Translations under genes and position numbers: made by a program
In this document: piece by piece, positions 1-4,643 of the stretch
Layout of the letters: each line of letters opens with the position of its first letter
Numbering within the stretch: the stretch's first letter is position 1
The notes under the pieces: generated by a model
What the model was told of the DNA's origin: nothing
Databases searched by the model: none
What the model saw: the letters and a program-made list of their open reading frames with translations, nothing else
Origin: an uncultured Collinsella sp.
GTDB taxonomy: Bacteria; Actinomycetota; Coriobacteriia; Coriobacteriales; Coriobacteriaceae
Length of the DNA stretch: 7,251 nt
Reading direction: 5' to 3'
Assembly: GCA_900553935.1 (NCBI GenBank)
Contig: USFK01000071.1
Location: forward strand, 1-7,251

Positions 1-1
1 T

Positions 2-363
2 AATCTTTTCCAGTTCGGCGGGTTCCATTTGCCCGTGACCGATGCAGACACGGCACGTTCGGCTGCCACGGTATCGGCGGCATTTTGGGCGGCGTTCTCA
101 CGGGCCTGTTCTGCGTGCCGGAGCTTTCGTGGACCGGTAAGGGTGGCCTGTTCTACACGGGCGACATGTCACTGCTCATCTCGCAGGTCCTGGGTATTGT
201 GGTGACGGTCGCCATTGTGCTGGTGCTCGACTTGGTGATCGCCGCGGTGGTCAAGGCGCTGTTCCACGGCAGCCTGCGCGTGGACGAGGCAGACGAGGCG
301 CTGGGCTTGGACGCCAGTCAGCACGGCGAGAGCGCTTATCCTTCTTTCTCCGGACTCGATTAG
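2..363 (+). CDS. amt: Ammonium transporter Amt, C-terminal part (5' end outside window, apparent frameshift near 41-57)
   Basis: Carries ammonium across the cytoplasmic membrane as a trimer that a PII protein can gate. From about base 58 the frame reads FGCHGIGGILGGVLTG, the family's conserved segment; its His (codon 67-69) matches the second of the twin pore histidines (His318 in E. coli AmtB). A membrane helix follows (LLISQVLGIVVTVAIVLVLD), then a cytosolic tail with the family ending GLD..HGE.AYP. Bases 1-3 are TAA in this frame, and the upstream codons are poor. Bases 2-40 read well in the next frame (ending FHLPVTDAD), so a frame change somewhere in 41-57 is likely. Most of the protein lies upstream. 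glnK follows 156 bases later, the usual Amt partner. The family assignment is firm; the frameshift may be a sequence error. Confidence 0.9.
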   Translation, partial: SFPVRRVPFARDRCRHGTFGCHGIGGILGGVLTGLFCVPELSWTGKGGLFYTGDMSLLISQVLGIVVTVAIVLVLDLVIAAVVKALFHGSLRVDEADEALGLDASQHGESAYPSFSGLD

Positions 364-365
364 CA

Positions 366-473
366 GCACGGCTTTCCCAGGCACCCGACCTTGCCCCTCA
401 AACCGTCGCTTGCGTACCGAAGTACGCGGCGCTCCTCTTTCGGGGCAATCTCGGGCACCTGGAAAACCCGTGC
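366..473. repeat. 108-base imperfect palindrome between amt and glnK
   Basis: Bases 366-397 and 442-473 are inverted copies matching at 26 of 32 positions. Between them sits a perfect small hairpin: GCGTAC (412-417), loop CGAA (418-421), GTACGC (422-427). The outer arms fold over the inner hairpin, giving a long branched structure on either strand. No T-run follows on the plus strand, so it is not a standard intrinsic terminator. It may be a REP-like intergenic element, or a processing or attenuation site that lowers glnK expression relative to amt. That role is inferred; the symmetry is seen directly. Confidence 0.75.
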
Positions 474-519
474 CATGTGAAGGACAATTCATTTCTTTTA
501 TTGAAGAGAGGAATTCACT

Positions 520-858
520 ATGAAGAAAATTACGGCGATCGTTCGTGCTGAGAAGCTTGAGGTTCTCAAAGACGCGCTGTTTGCTGCCGATGTTCGCGGC
601 ATGACCATCAACCAGGTGCAGGGCTGCGGCGCGCAGCATGGCTGGAAGGAATACGTGCGCGGCAACGAGCTGCTCGTCAACACGATCCCCAAGGTGCAGT
701 TCACCCTCATCTGCGCCGACGAGCATGTCGACGGTATCGTTGACATTATCTGCAACGCCGCTCGCACCGGTGCCGTCGGCGACGGCAAGATTTGGGTCGA
801 GCCGGTCGAGGATGTTATCCGCATCCGTACCGGCGAACACGGCTCCGCCGCGGTGTAG
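520..858 (+). CDS. glnK: Nitrogen regulatory protein PII (GlnK/GlnB family)
   Basis: A 112-residue PII protein, the normal family length. It should form a trimer that senses ATP/ADP and 2-oxoglutarate and blocks the Amt channel with its T-loop. Visible hallmarks are GxG at 35-37, Gln39, Lys58 in IPKV, the B-loop TGAVGDGKI (83-91) and RIRTGE (101-106). The T-loop (about 37-55) is atypical: counting from Met1 with no gaps against E. coli GlnB, position 51 is Leu, not the uridylylated Tyr, and position 46 is Val; Tyr45 is the only nearby tyrosine. Control by Tyr51 uridylylation or adenylylation is therefore unlikely, leaving effector binding alone or an unknown modification. ATG 520 has an SD, AGAGAGG (505-511), eight bases upstream. 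Its position behind amt supports the Amt-gating role (GlnK rather than GlnB). Confidence 0.95.
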   Translation: MKKITAIVRAEKLEVLKDALFAADVRGMTINQVQGCGAQHGWKEYVRGNELLVNTIPKVQFTLICADEHVDGIVDIICNAARTGAVGDGKIWVEPVEDVIRIRTGEHGSAAV

Positions 859-860
859 AA

Positions 861-890
861 TCGACCGCCTGCCATCCGCAACGTTAAAAT
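861..890 (+). promoter_or_regulatory. Probable sigma-70-type promoter of the first tetR
   Basis: TCGACC (861-866, 4 of 6 to consensus), an 18-base spacer, and TAAAAT (885-890, 5 of 6) lie directly behind the glnK stop codon. Initiation would fall near 897. That makes an ATG at 897 leaderless and leaves about 36 bases of leader before the ATG at 933. Assigned by eye only. Confidence 0.45.
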
Positions 891-929
891 GCTGCAATGA
901 GGCACAAGACTTGCGTTGCGGATGGGCGG
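865..929 (+). promoter_or_regulatory. Hairpin masking the tetR ribosome site in read-through RNA
   Basis: Bases 872-883 (CCATCCGCAACG) are perfectly complementary to 914-925. The stem extends outward through 865-868 with 926-929 past a three-base bulge. The right arm holds the G-rich stretch just before ATG 933. The left arm lies inside the proposed promoter, upstream of its likely start near 897. Only RNA reading through from glnK would form the hairpin; RNA from the local promoter would not. The pairing is seen; the regulatory role is inferred. Confidence 0.5.
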
Positions 930-932
930 ATT

Positions 933-1595
933 ATGGGTCGCAATAAATATCCCGAGGAGACGGTCGCGAAGATTCTCGACGCGGCACTGGAGCTATTCTG
1001 CGCACAGGGTTATGAGGGGACGAGCATTCAAGATATCGTTGACCGTCTCGATGGCATGACCAAGGGCGCTGTCTATCATCACTTCAAGAGCAAAGAAGAG
1101 ATTTACAACGCCGCGTTTGATCGGGCGATGACTCCGATTGTTGAGCACCGCCGCTCGATGCTTAGCGTCGGTAATATGACCGGAGCCCAAAAGCTCAAGC
1201 GACTGTACGCGCCCGAGTCTGTCGTTCCGCAAATTGAGCTATGGGCACGCATGCATCCTGCGGCAGATCCGGTGAAAAGCTCGCGTCTACTGGCGATGCA
1301 GTACCAGGGCTCGTTTGACGAGTCTACCGATGGCTATCTCTTGCCGGTGATCGAGGAGGGCATCGCCGACGGATCCATTGCGTGCGAATGCCCGCGCGAA
1401 GCGGCAGAGGCCGTATCGTTGCTGGCGAATCTCTGGTTGCTGCCACTGTTTCGTCCGCTTGAACCCAAGGATCGAATGCTCGCTCGCGCTCAATGTTTGG
1501 CGCAGATGGCTGCCGCGGTGGGACTCGATTTGGGGGAAGAAGTGCTTCAGACAACGGCGCAGATTTGGGACGTATGGGACCGCGCTGGGTGGTAA
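933..1595 (+). CDS. TetR/AcrR-family transcriptional regulator (likely repressor of the adjacent MFS exporter)
   Basis: A DNA-binding repressor of about 220 residues, the usual TetR length. The N-terminal helix (VAKILDAALELFCAQGYEGT, 11-30) leads into the helix-turn-helix at about 28-52, with the family signature GAVYHHFKSKEEI. The C-terminal ligand and dimerisation domain (about 65-220) gives no clue to the effector. ATG 933 is chosen because it places the first helix at the normal distance from the N-terminus; the ATG at 897 would add twelve unusual residues and has no SD. The gene sits 99 bases before an MFS exporter on the same strand, with two palindromic sites in between, so a drug- or metabolite-responsive repressor of efflux is the likely job. 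Base composition looks lower in GC than the flanking genes. Confidence 0.9.
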   Translation: MGRNKYPEETVAKILDAALELFCAQGYEGTSIQDIVDRLDGMTKGAVYHHFKSKEEIYNAAFDRAMTPIVEHRRSMLSVGNMTGAQKLKRLYAPESVVPQIELWARMHPAADPVKSSRLLAMQYQGSFDESTDGYLLPVIEEGIADGSIACECPREAAEAVSLLANLWLLPLFRPLEPKDRMLARAQCLAQMAAAVGLDLGEEVLQTTAQIWDVWDRAGW

Positions 1596-1596
1596 T

Positions 1597-1617
1597 ATAG
1601 ATACCAACGGTATGTAA
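1597..1617. promoter_or_regulatory. Operator-like palindrome O1
   Basis: ATAGATAC, five bases (CAACG), then GTATGTAA: an inverted repeat with 6 of 8 pairs, starting one base after the tetR stop. It has the same half-site and spacer length as O2 (1662-1682), and the two centres are 65 bp apart. Matching twin sites beside a TetR gene suggest a two-site operator for that regulator. Confidence 0.55.
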
Positions 1618-1629
1618 TTGATTTGTGAG

Positions 1630-1650
1630 GGTAGCCACGGCTGCCTTTTT
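1630..1650 (+). terminator. Intrinsic terminator of the first tetR
   Basis: GGTAGC (1630-1635), loop CACG, and GCTGCC (1640-1645) form a six-pair stem with one G-U pair, followed at once by TTTTT (1646-1650). The stem is short. It lies between O1 and O2, so the exporter probably has its own promoter downstream, although I could not assign a convincing -35/-10 pair there. Confidence 0.55.
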
Positions 1651-1661
1651 CAAGTCGATAA

Positions 1662-1682
1662 ATACATACTAGCGGTATGTAT
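1662..1682. promoter_or_regulatory. Operator-like palindrome O2 in front of the MFS gene
   Basis: ATACATAC, spacer TAGCG, GTATGTAT: eight perfect pairs in a 21-bp site, typical in size for a TetR-family operator. It ends 12 bases before the chosen exporter start (1695), so a bound repressor would block initiation or early elongation. It resembles O1 in both half-sites and in spacer length. Confidence 0.7.
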
Positions 1683-1694
1683 GGGGGCGGACTT

Positions 1695-2957
1695 ATGGCT
1701 GGTCTGAGAGACGTCGGCGTTTCGTTGAAATCAAAAACAGTGCGGTCAATCAGGCTCGCGGAACTTCTGGTTGCGCAGCTGTGCACGTATTCGATGCTGT
1801 CGGCGCTGTGCTTTGCGTATCCACTTTACTTGTTCGATTGCAGTGGATCGTCAACGTTATATGGCGCCGTCGTGGCGACGGCGTTCATACCCGGCGTACT
1901 CGCAACTCCGGCTGGTGGGATCTTAGCGGATCGGGGAAGACACCGCGAGGTCCTCGTGTCCCTCGGCATTGCTCTGATGACTGCATCACTGCTGTCTGTC
2001 CCCATGAAGCGCTCATTGCCTCTTGCGGTCGTCGTAGTAGCGATACTTTGTGTTCAATATGGTGTTCAATCGCTGCTAAAGCCAATGCTCCAAATTGAGA
2101 CGGTGCGCATGGCGGGTGAAGAGAAGGTTGAGCGGGCCACTGCATTGGTTTCGCAGATGACCATGGTGAGCAATATCTTGGGCCCTGTGGTCGGGACGGC
2201 AGTCTATGGGTGCTTTGGCATCGATGCTCTTTGCACAATCGCGTCGGTGGCGTTTGCGATTTCAGCTCTGTTGTTTGGTGGCGTACTCAAGCAAAATGCC
2301 TCATCGGAAACGATGGGAGACGGCGCGACTCGTACGACATGCCGAAACGATTTTCGGGAGTCGATTCGGTATCTGTTGCAAAACACATTATTGGTCGCTG
2401 TGATTTTGCTTGCGGCAGTTTTGAACCTTGCGTTGGTTGGGCTAACGATTGGCGCTCCCATTATTGTTACAAAGCATCTTGGCATGCAATCGTCCTGCGT
2501 TGGGATAGTTGAGGTGGCTATGGGCTTGGGTGGTCTTGCCGGTAGTGGCTTGGTCGGCATTTGGCCGCATCGTTTTTCTTTCAATGGCATATGTCGATAT
2601 GTTGCGATGATCTGTTTTGGAGTCGCACCGATCATTGTCGCGCTACTGTTCAGCGCAGATGCATGCATGTTCACCGTGTTTGCGGTTGGTTCGGCATGGG
2701 TCATGGTGTGGGCAAGCATTGCGTCGGTTGAAATCATTGCGTTTGTTCAGCGGGCAGCGCCGACTGAGCTCTGCGGAAAAGTGCTTTCGGTCGTTTACGT
2801 GGTCCTTTCCTGCGCAACACCTATCGGCCAATTGACGTACGGGGTTGCATATGATCGATGGACACCGGCGATTGTGTTCGCAGGCATGCTGGCGGTGCTG
2901 ACGTTGACGACGGCGCTGTTTTATCGGCTGAAAAGTCGCTTGTGGCGATTGTCTTAA
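1695..2957 (+). CDS. MFS efflux transporter
   Basis: A 420-residue major facilitator, close to the usual length for 12-helix drug exporters. The chain is hydrophobic throughout, broken by a charged central loop (about 205-225) between two six-helix halves. Motif A appears after the second helix: GGILADRGRHR (about 74-84), with the family's Asp and Arg/basic pattern. It probably exports a toxic compound or metabolite by proton antiport; the substrate cannot be read from sequence. ATG 1695 is chosen because GGGGG (1683-1687) lies seven bases upstream; the in-frame ATG at 1677 lies inside the O2 palindrome and lacks an SD. Regulation by the upstream TetR is inferred from the operators. Codons are less GC-rich at third positions than in the activase or HAD genes, compatible with acquisition together with tetR. 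Confidence 0.9.
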   Translation: MAGLRDVGVSLKSKTVRSIRLAELLVAQLCTYSMLSALCFAYPLYLFDCSGSSTLYGAVVATAFIPGVLATPAGGILADRGRHREVLVSLGIALMTASLLSVPMKRSLPLAVVVVAILCVQYGVQSLLKPMLQIETVRMAGEEKVERATALVSQMTMVSNILGPVVGTAVYGCFGIDALCTIASVAFAISALLFGGVLKQNASSETMGDGATRTTCRNDFRESIRYLLQNTLLVAVILLAAVLNLALVGLTIGAPIIVTKHLGMQSSCVGIVEVAMGLGGLAGSGLVGIWPHRFSFNGICRYVAMICFGVAPIIVALLFSADACMFTVFAVGSAWVMVWASIASVEIIAFVQRAAPTELCGKVLSVVYVVLSCATPIGQLTYGVAYDRWTPAIVFAGMLAVLTLTTALFYRLKSRLWRLS

Positions 2958-3016
2958 CGCGCTGGGGCACCGTGAATTTGTGGAGGCGGTGGTACGCCGC
3001 GCCGGGACGGCATTGT

Positions 3017-3044
3017 TTGGGCGTGCCTCTCCTTCGTCTACAAT
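3017..3044 (+). promoter_or_regulatory. Possible promoter of the HAD phosphatase gene
   Basis: TACAAT (3039-3044, 5 of 6) is a good -10. The -35 is weak: TTGGGC (3017-3022) at 16 bases, or TTGTTT (3013-3018) at 20. Initiation would fall near 3051, leaving a leader of about 20 bases that starts just at the right arm of the hairpin at 3019-3072. Confidence 0.45.
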
Positions 3045-3072
3045 ATCGTGCAGACGAAGGAGAGGCATGCCC
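3019..3072 (+). promoter_or_regulatory. 21-bp hairpin covering the HAD gene's SD and a candidate start codon
   Basis: Bases 3019-3039 pair with 3052-3072 over 21 positions, all Watson-Crick except one G-U, around a 12-base loop (3040-3051). The right arm contains the SD AAGGAGAGG (3057-3065) and an ATG at 3067, and ends directly before ATG 3073. The loop carries most of the TACAAT box, so RNA from that promoter lacks the left arm and stays translatable, while RNA arriving from the exporter gene would have its ribosome site buried. The pairing is seen; the effect is inferred. Confidence 0.65.
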
Positions 3073-3930
3073 ATGATCAAGATGTTCGCGAGTGACTTAG
3101 ACGGAACTCTGCTTAATGCCATGCATGAGGCAGACGGGACTATCCGCCGCGCCATTCGCGAGCTGACCGAGGCCGGCCTGCATGTGGTTCCCGCGACCGG
3201 ACGCTCGACGCTGCCGATCGGCGAGCATGGCTTTACGGGTCTGGCGCTTGACGCCTGCTGCTCCAATGGGTCCATCGTGCGCGACAGCCATGGCGAGGTG
3301 CTCAAGACTTGGACCATCGATCCGCAGGTCACTGAGGAACTGCTCAAGGCGTTCCCGGACATTTGCTTTGATTGTTCCACGCCCGATGGCATGTACTCGA
3401 GCGGTTCGTTCGAGATGCATCAGGCGGGCTTTAAAAAGGACAGTCCCATCAAGCGCATCGTGATGCGCGGCATGCGTGCGCGCGGCGGGTATCACGAGGA
3501 GCAGTATTTCGACCAGTCGATCGGTGACATCCTGCGCCACGATGTATGCAAGATCAATTGTCGCGTGACCTCGCCCGAGCTGGAGCGTGACCTTAAGGCC
3601 TATCTTGCCGAGCGCTCGGACCGTGTGGTCAACGCGCCGTTCGATCCGGTGATGTTCGAGATCACGGACGTGGCATGCAACAAGGGCGAGAGCGTGGCCT
3701 GGCTGGCGGGCTACTACGGTATTGCCGAGGACGAGGTCGCGGTCTACGGCGACGGCGGCAACGACATCGCCATGCTCAAGCGTTTCCGCCAAAGCTATGC
3801 GACCAAAAACGCTAGCGATGCAGCTAAGGCTGCTGCGAGCGCAACTATCGGCAGCTGCATGGTCCACGCCGTCCCCAAACACATGCTCGCCACCATGCGC
3901 AAACAAAACTCCTGCACCATCATCGAATAA
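3073..3930 (+). CDS. Cof-type HAD-superfamily phosphatase
   Basis: A cytosolic Mg-dependent phosphatase of 285 residues, within the usual range for Cof/YidA-like enzymes, which dephosphorylate sugar phosphates, cofactors or other small phosphoesters. The four HAD motifs are present: DLDGTLL (8-14, nucleophile Asp8 and acid Asp10), ATGRS (41-45, Thr42), Lys204 in NKGES, and GDGGND (226-231). The C2-type cap lies between motifs II and III. The C-terminus keeps the usual ...HAVPKHML helix but has an odd tail (QNSCTIIE). ATG 3073 gives the family-typical MIKMFASDLDG, with GAGG (3062-3065) seven bases upstream; ATG 3067 would add only two residues. The substrate cannot be predicted. No clear functional link to the exporter upstream. 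Confidence 0.93.
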   Translation: MIKMFASDLDGTLLNAMHEADGTIRRAIRELTEAGLHVVPATGRSTLPIGEHGFTGLALDACCSNGSIVRDSHGEVLKTWTIDPQVTEELLKAFPDICFDCSTPDGMYSSGSFEMHQAGFKKDSPIKRIVMRGMRARGGYHEEQYFDQSIGDILRHDVCKINCRVTSPELERDLKAYLAERSDRVVNAPFDPVMFEITDVACNKGESVAWLAGYYGIAEDEVAVYGDGGNDIAMLKRFRQSYATKNASDAAKAAASATIGSCMVHAVPKHMLATMRKQNSCTIIE

Positions 3931-3960
3931 TGTGACAAAGGGACTGTCCCTTTGTCACAT
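3930..3960. repeat. Palindromic repeat copy 1
   Basis: Fourteen-base arms (3930-3943 and 3947-3960, starting ATGTGACAAAGGGA) are perfect inverted copies around a CTG loop. The repeat starts on the last base of the HAD stop codon. It may terminate or stabilise the HAD transcript, but no T-run follows. Related copies lie at 4237-4281 and 4644-4674. I recall this palindrome as frequent between genes in Collinsella-like genomes; that was not checked. Confidence 0.85.
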
Positions 3961-4236
3961 GGGAGATACCGGCTTTTGGCGTATAGGACTGTCACGCTTT
4001 CGCCACCAACAAATTTCGAGTTATTCGGCCTGTCGGAGGTCGTTAAATGGCTAAAGATGCCCTCTCGGGAACATTCATGCCTCTAATGGTGTTTGATTCG
4101 GTGACGTAAGTGCGCAAATGGGCATGTATACGCTCAAATAAGGACAAAAACCCTCAGATAATCCCGGCGGTGCATTTATACAAAACCAGTAGCGTGGCCG
4201 AATAAATCGAAAAATGTAGTTGGCAGTTCGGCGACA
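3961..4236. other. Intergenic stretch with no firm gene
   Basis: About 276 bases between the first two palindromic repeats, lower in GC than the surrounding genes. The only support for translation is a 20-codon reading frame (4047-4109), described separately. A 138-codon frame on the minus strand across 4075-4491 begins at TTG without an SD and looks fortuitous. No RNA gene or recognisable gene fragment was seen. Confidence 0.5.
4047..4109 (+). CDS. Possible 20-residue small ORF
   Basis: ATG 4047 is preceded by GGAGGT (4035-4040) at six bases, a near-ideal SD, and encodes MAKDALSGTFMPLMVFDSVT before TAA. I do not recognise it. It could be a leader peptide, the start of a decayed gene, or chance. 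No promoter or partner gene was identified. Confidence 0.25.
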   Translation: MAKDALSGTFMPLMVFDSVT

Positions 4237-4281
4237 AGCTCGGGTATGGCAAAGGAACTGCTCCTTCGCCATACCCGAGCT
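4237..4281. repeat. Palindromic repeat copy 2, variant with compensatory changes
   Basis: Arms 4237-4250 (AGCTCGGGTATGGC) and 4268-4281 are perfect inverted copies. After one A-C mismatch, AAGGA (4252-4256) pairs with TCCTT (4262-4266) around loop ACTGC. The central 29 bases (4245-4273) align with copy 1 at 21 of 29 positions, and three of its base pairs differ from copy 1 on both strands together, so pairing is kept. It lies just upstream of the toxin promoter. Confidence 0.7.
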
Positions 4282-4307
4282 CCGATCTTCTGAAATGCGA
4301 ACAAACA

Positions 4308-4337
4308 TTCGCATATCTAACTGCGCTTTGATAGAAT
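4308..4337 (+). promoter_or_regulatory. Promoter of the small toxin-like gene
   Basis: TTCGCA (4308-4313, 4 of 6), an 18-base spacer, and TAGAAT (4332-4337, 5 of 6) preceded by TGA, which makes an extended -10 (TGnTAGAAT). Initiation near 4344 would give a leader of about 57 bases before ATG 4402. Confidence 0.6.
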
Positions 4338-4366
4338 CGGTATCGTTGACGGCAGTTCCATGTGCC

Positions 4367-4401
4367 GGGCAGCGCCCTCCATCTGATGGGAGGTGATGCC
4401 C
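4367..4401 (+). promoter_or_regulatory. SD-masking hairpin in the toxin-like mRNA
   Basis: CCTCC (4376-4380) pairs with GGAGG (4389-4393), the core of the SD for ATG 4402. An outer stem, GGGCA (4367-4371) with TGCCC (4397-4401), closes the structure directly at the start codon. A strong SD held shut in this way is a known feature of several type I toxin mRNAs. The function here is inferred. Confidence 0.6.
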
Positions 4402-4527
4402 ATGACCGATTTGATTGATTTCGTGAGGCTCCTGACCGCATTGGTCTCGCTTCTTACGACGCTTATCGGACTTTCCGAGGTACTCAAGCAACGCTCGAAG
4501 CGTAACAGAAGGGGTCGCCGCCGCTAA
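4402..4527 (+). CDS. Small membrane peptide, candidate type I toxin (41 residues)
   Basis: ATG 4402 has an excellent SD, GGAGGT (4389-4394), at seven bases. The peptide begins MTDLIDF, continues as one hydrophobic or amphipathic helix (LLTALVSLLTTLIGLSEVL, about 10-28), and ends in a very basic tail: nine Arg/Lys in residues 29-41. A short membrane helix plus charged tail, its own promoter, a sealed ribosome site, and a convergent antisense promoter overlapping the 3' end match the general plan of type I toxins (TxpA/BsrG-like, Fst-like, holin-like). I do not recognise the peptide itself. The stop codon lies in the loop of a strong stem (4511-4539). An ATG at 4396 is in frame but too close to the SD. 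Alternatives are a harmless small membrane protein or a phage remnant. Confidence 0.65.
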   Translation: MTDLIDFVRLLTALVSLLTTLIGLSEVLKQRSKRNRRGRRR

Positions 4528-4539
4528 GGCGTTGACCCC
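4501..4539 (-). terminator. Terminator-like stem-loop, best in the antisense direction
   Basis: GGGGTC (4511-4516) pairs with GACCCC (4534-4539). Inside, a G-U pair, one mismatch and CGCC (4519-4522) with GGCG (4528-4531) extend the stem around a five-base loop that contains the sense stop codon. On the minus strand TTCTGTT follows, a modest U-run. On the plus strand CTAAAAC follows, so it is unlikely to stop the sense transcript. Confidence 0.5.
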
Positions 4540-4589
4540 CTAAAACAAGCAACGGCGCTGCCCAGCCAGCTACAACTTGGGCTGCCGTC
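4501..4589 (-). ncRNA. Predicted antisense RNA (candidate antitoxin of the 41-residue peptide gene)
   Basis: From the minus-strand promoter at 4596-4624, transcription would start near 4589 and run toward and into the 3' end of the peptide gene. It would form a hairpin over 4553-4587 (CGGC and GCCCA with their partners), then a strong stem at 4511-4539 followed by a U-rich run (complement of 4501-4510). The product is about 90 nt, with roughly 27 nt overlapping the coding region and the rest the mRNA's 3' region. The size and overlap suit a type I antitoxin. No expression evidence is available. Confidence 0.5.
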
Positions 4590-4595
4590 AACACT

Positions 4596-4624
4596 ATTCT
4601 ACCCATGAATGACATTTTGGACAA
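4596..4624 (-). promoter_or_regulatory. Antisense promoter facing the toxin-like gene
   Basis: On the minus strand: TTGTCC (4624-4619, 4 of 6), a 17-base spacer and TAGAAT (4601-4596, 5 of 6). Its -10 is identical to that of the sense promoter, and similar leader sequence follows both. Confidence 0.6.
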
Positions 4625-4643
4625 TCGGTAATGCCGCCGTGGG

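Larger units (their letters stand above)
4345..4592. repeat. Inverted repeat pair flanking the small toxin-like gene
   Basis: GTTGACGGCAG (4345-4355) is exactly inverted at 4582-4592, and GGGCAGCGCC (4367-4376) is exactly inverted at 4554-4563, in nested order. The -10 boxes just outside them (TAGAAT, 4332-4337 on plus and 4596-4601 on minus) are also inverted copies. The sense and antisense transcripts therefore begin with related sequences. One RNA spanning both arms could fold back on itself, closing the gene in a long-range stem of 21 pairs with an internal loop. Confidence 0.75.

Noticed and set aside
364..519. glnK promoter
   Set aside because: No -35/-10 pair of reasonable quality was found before the SD; transcription from amt is assumed.
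897..932. Earlier ATG for the first tetR
   Set aside because: Adds twelve atypical residues and has no SD; it remains possible only as a leaderless start if transcription begins at 897.
2958..3016. Terminator after the MFS gene
   Set aside because: Only four-base stems (such as GCCG with CGGC) followed by a weak T stretch; not convincing.
4075..4491. 138-codon minus-strand reading frame
   Set aside because: Starts at TTG without an SD, has no recognisable domain, runs through the palindromic repeat and opposes the better supported 41-residue gene.
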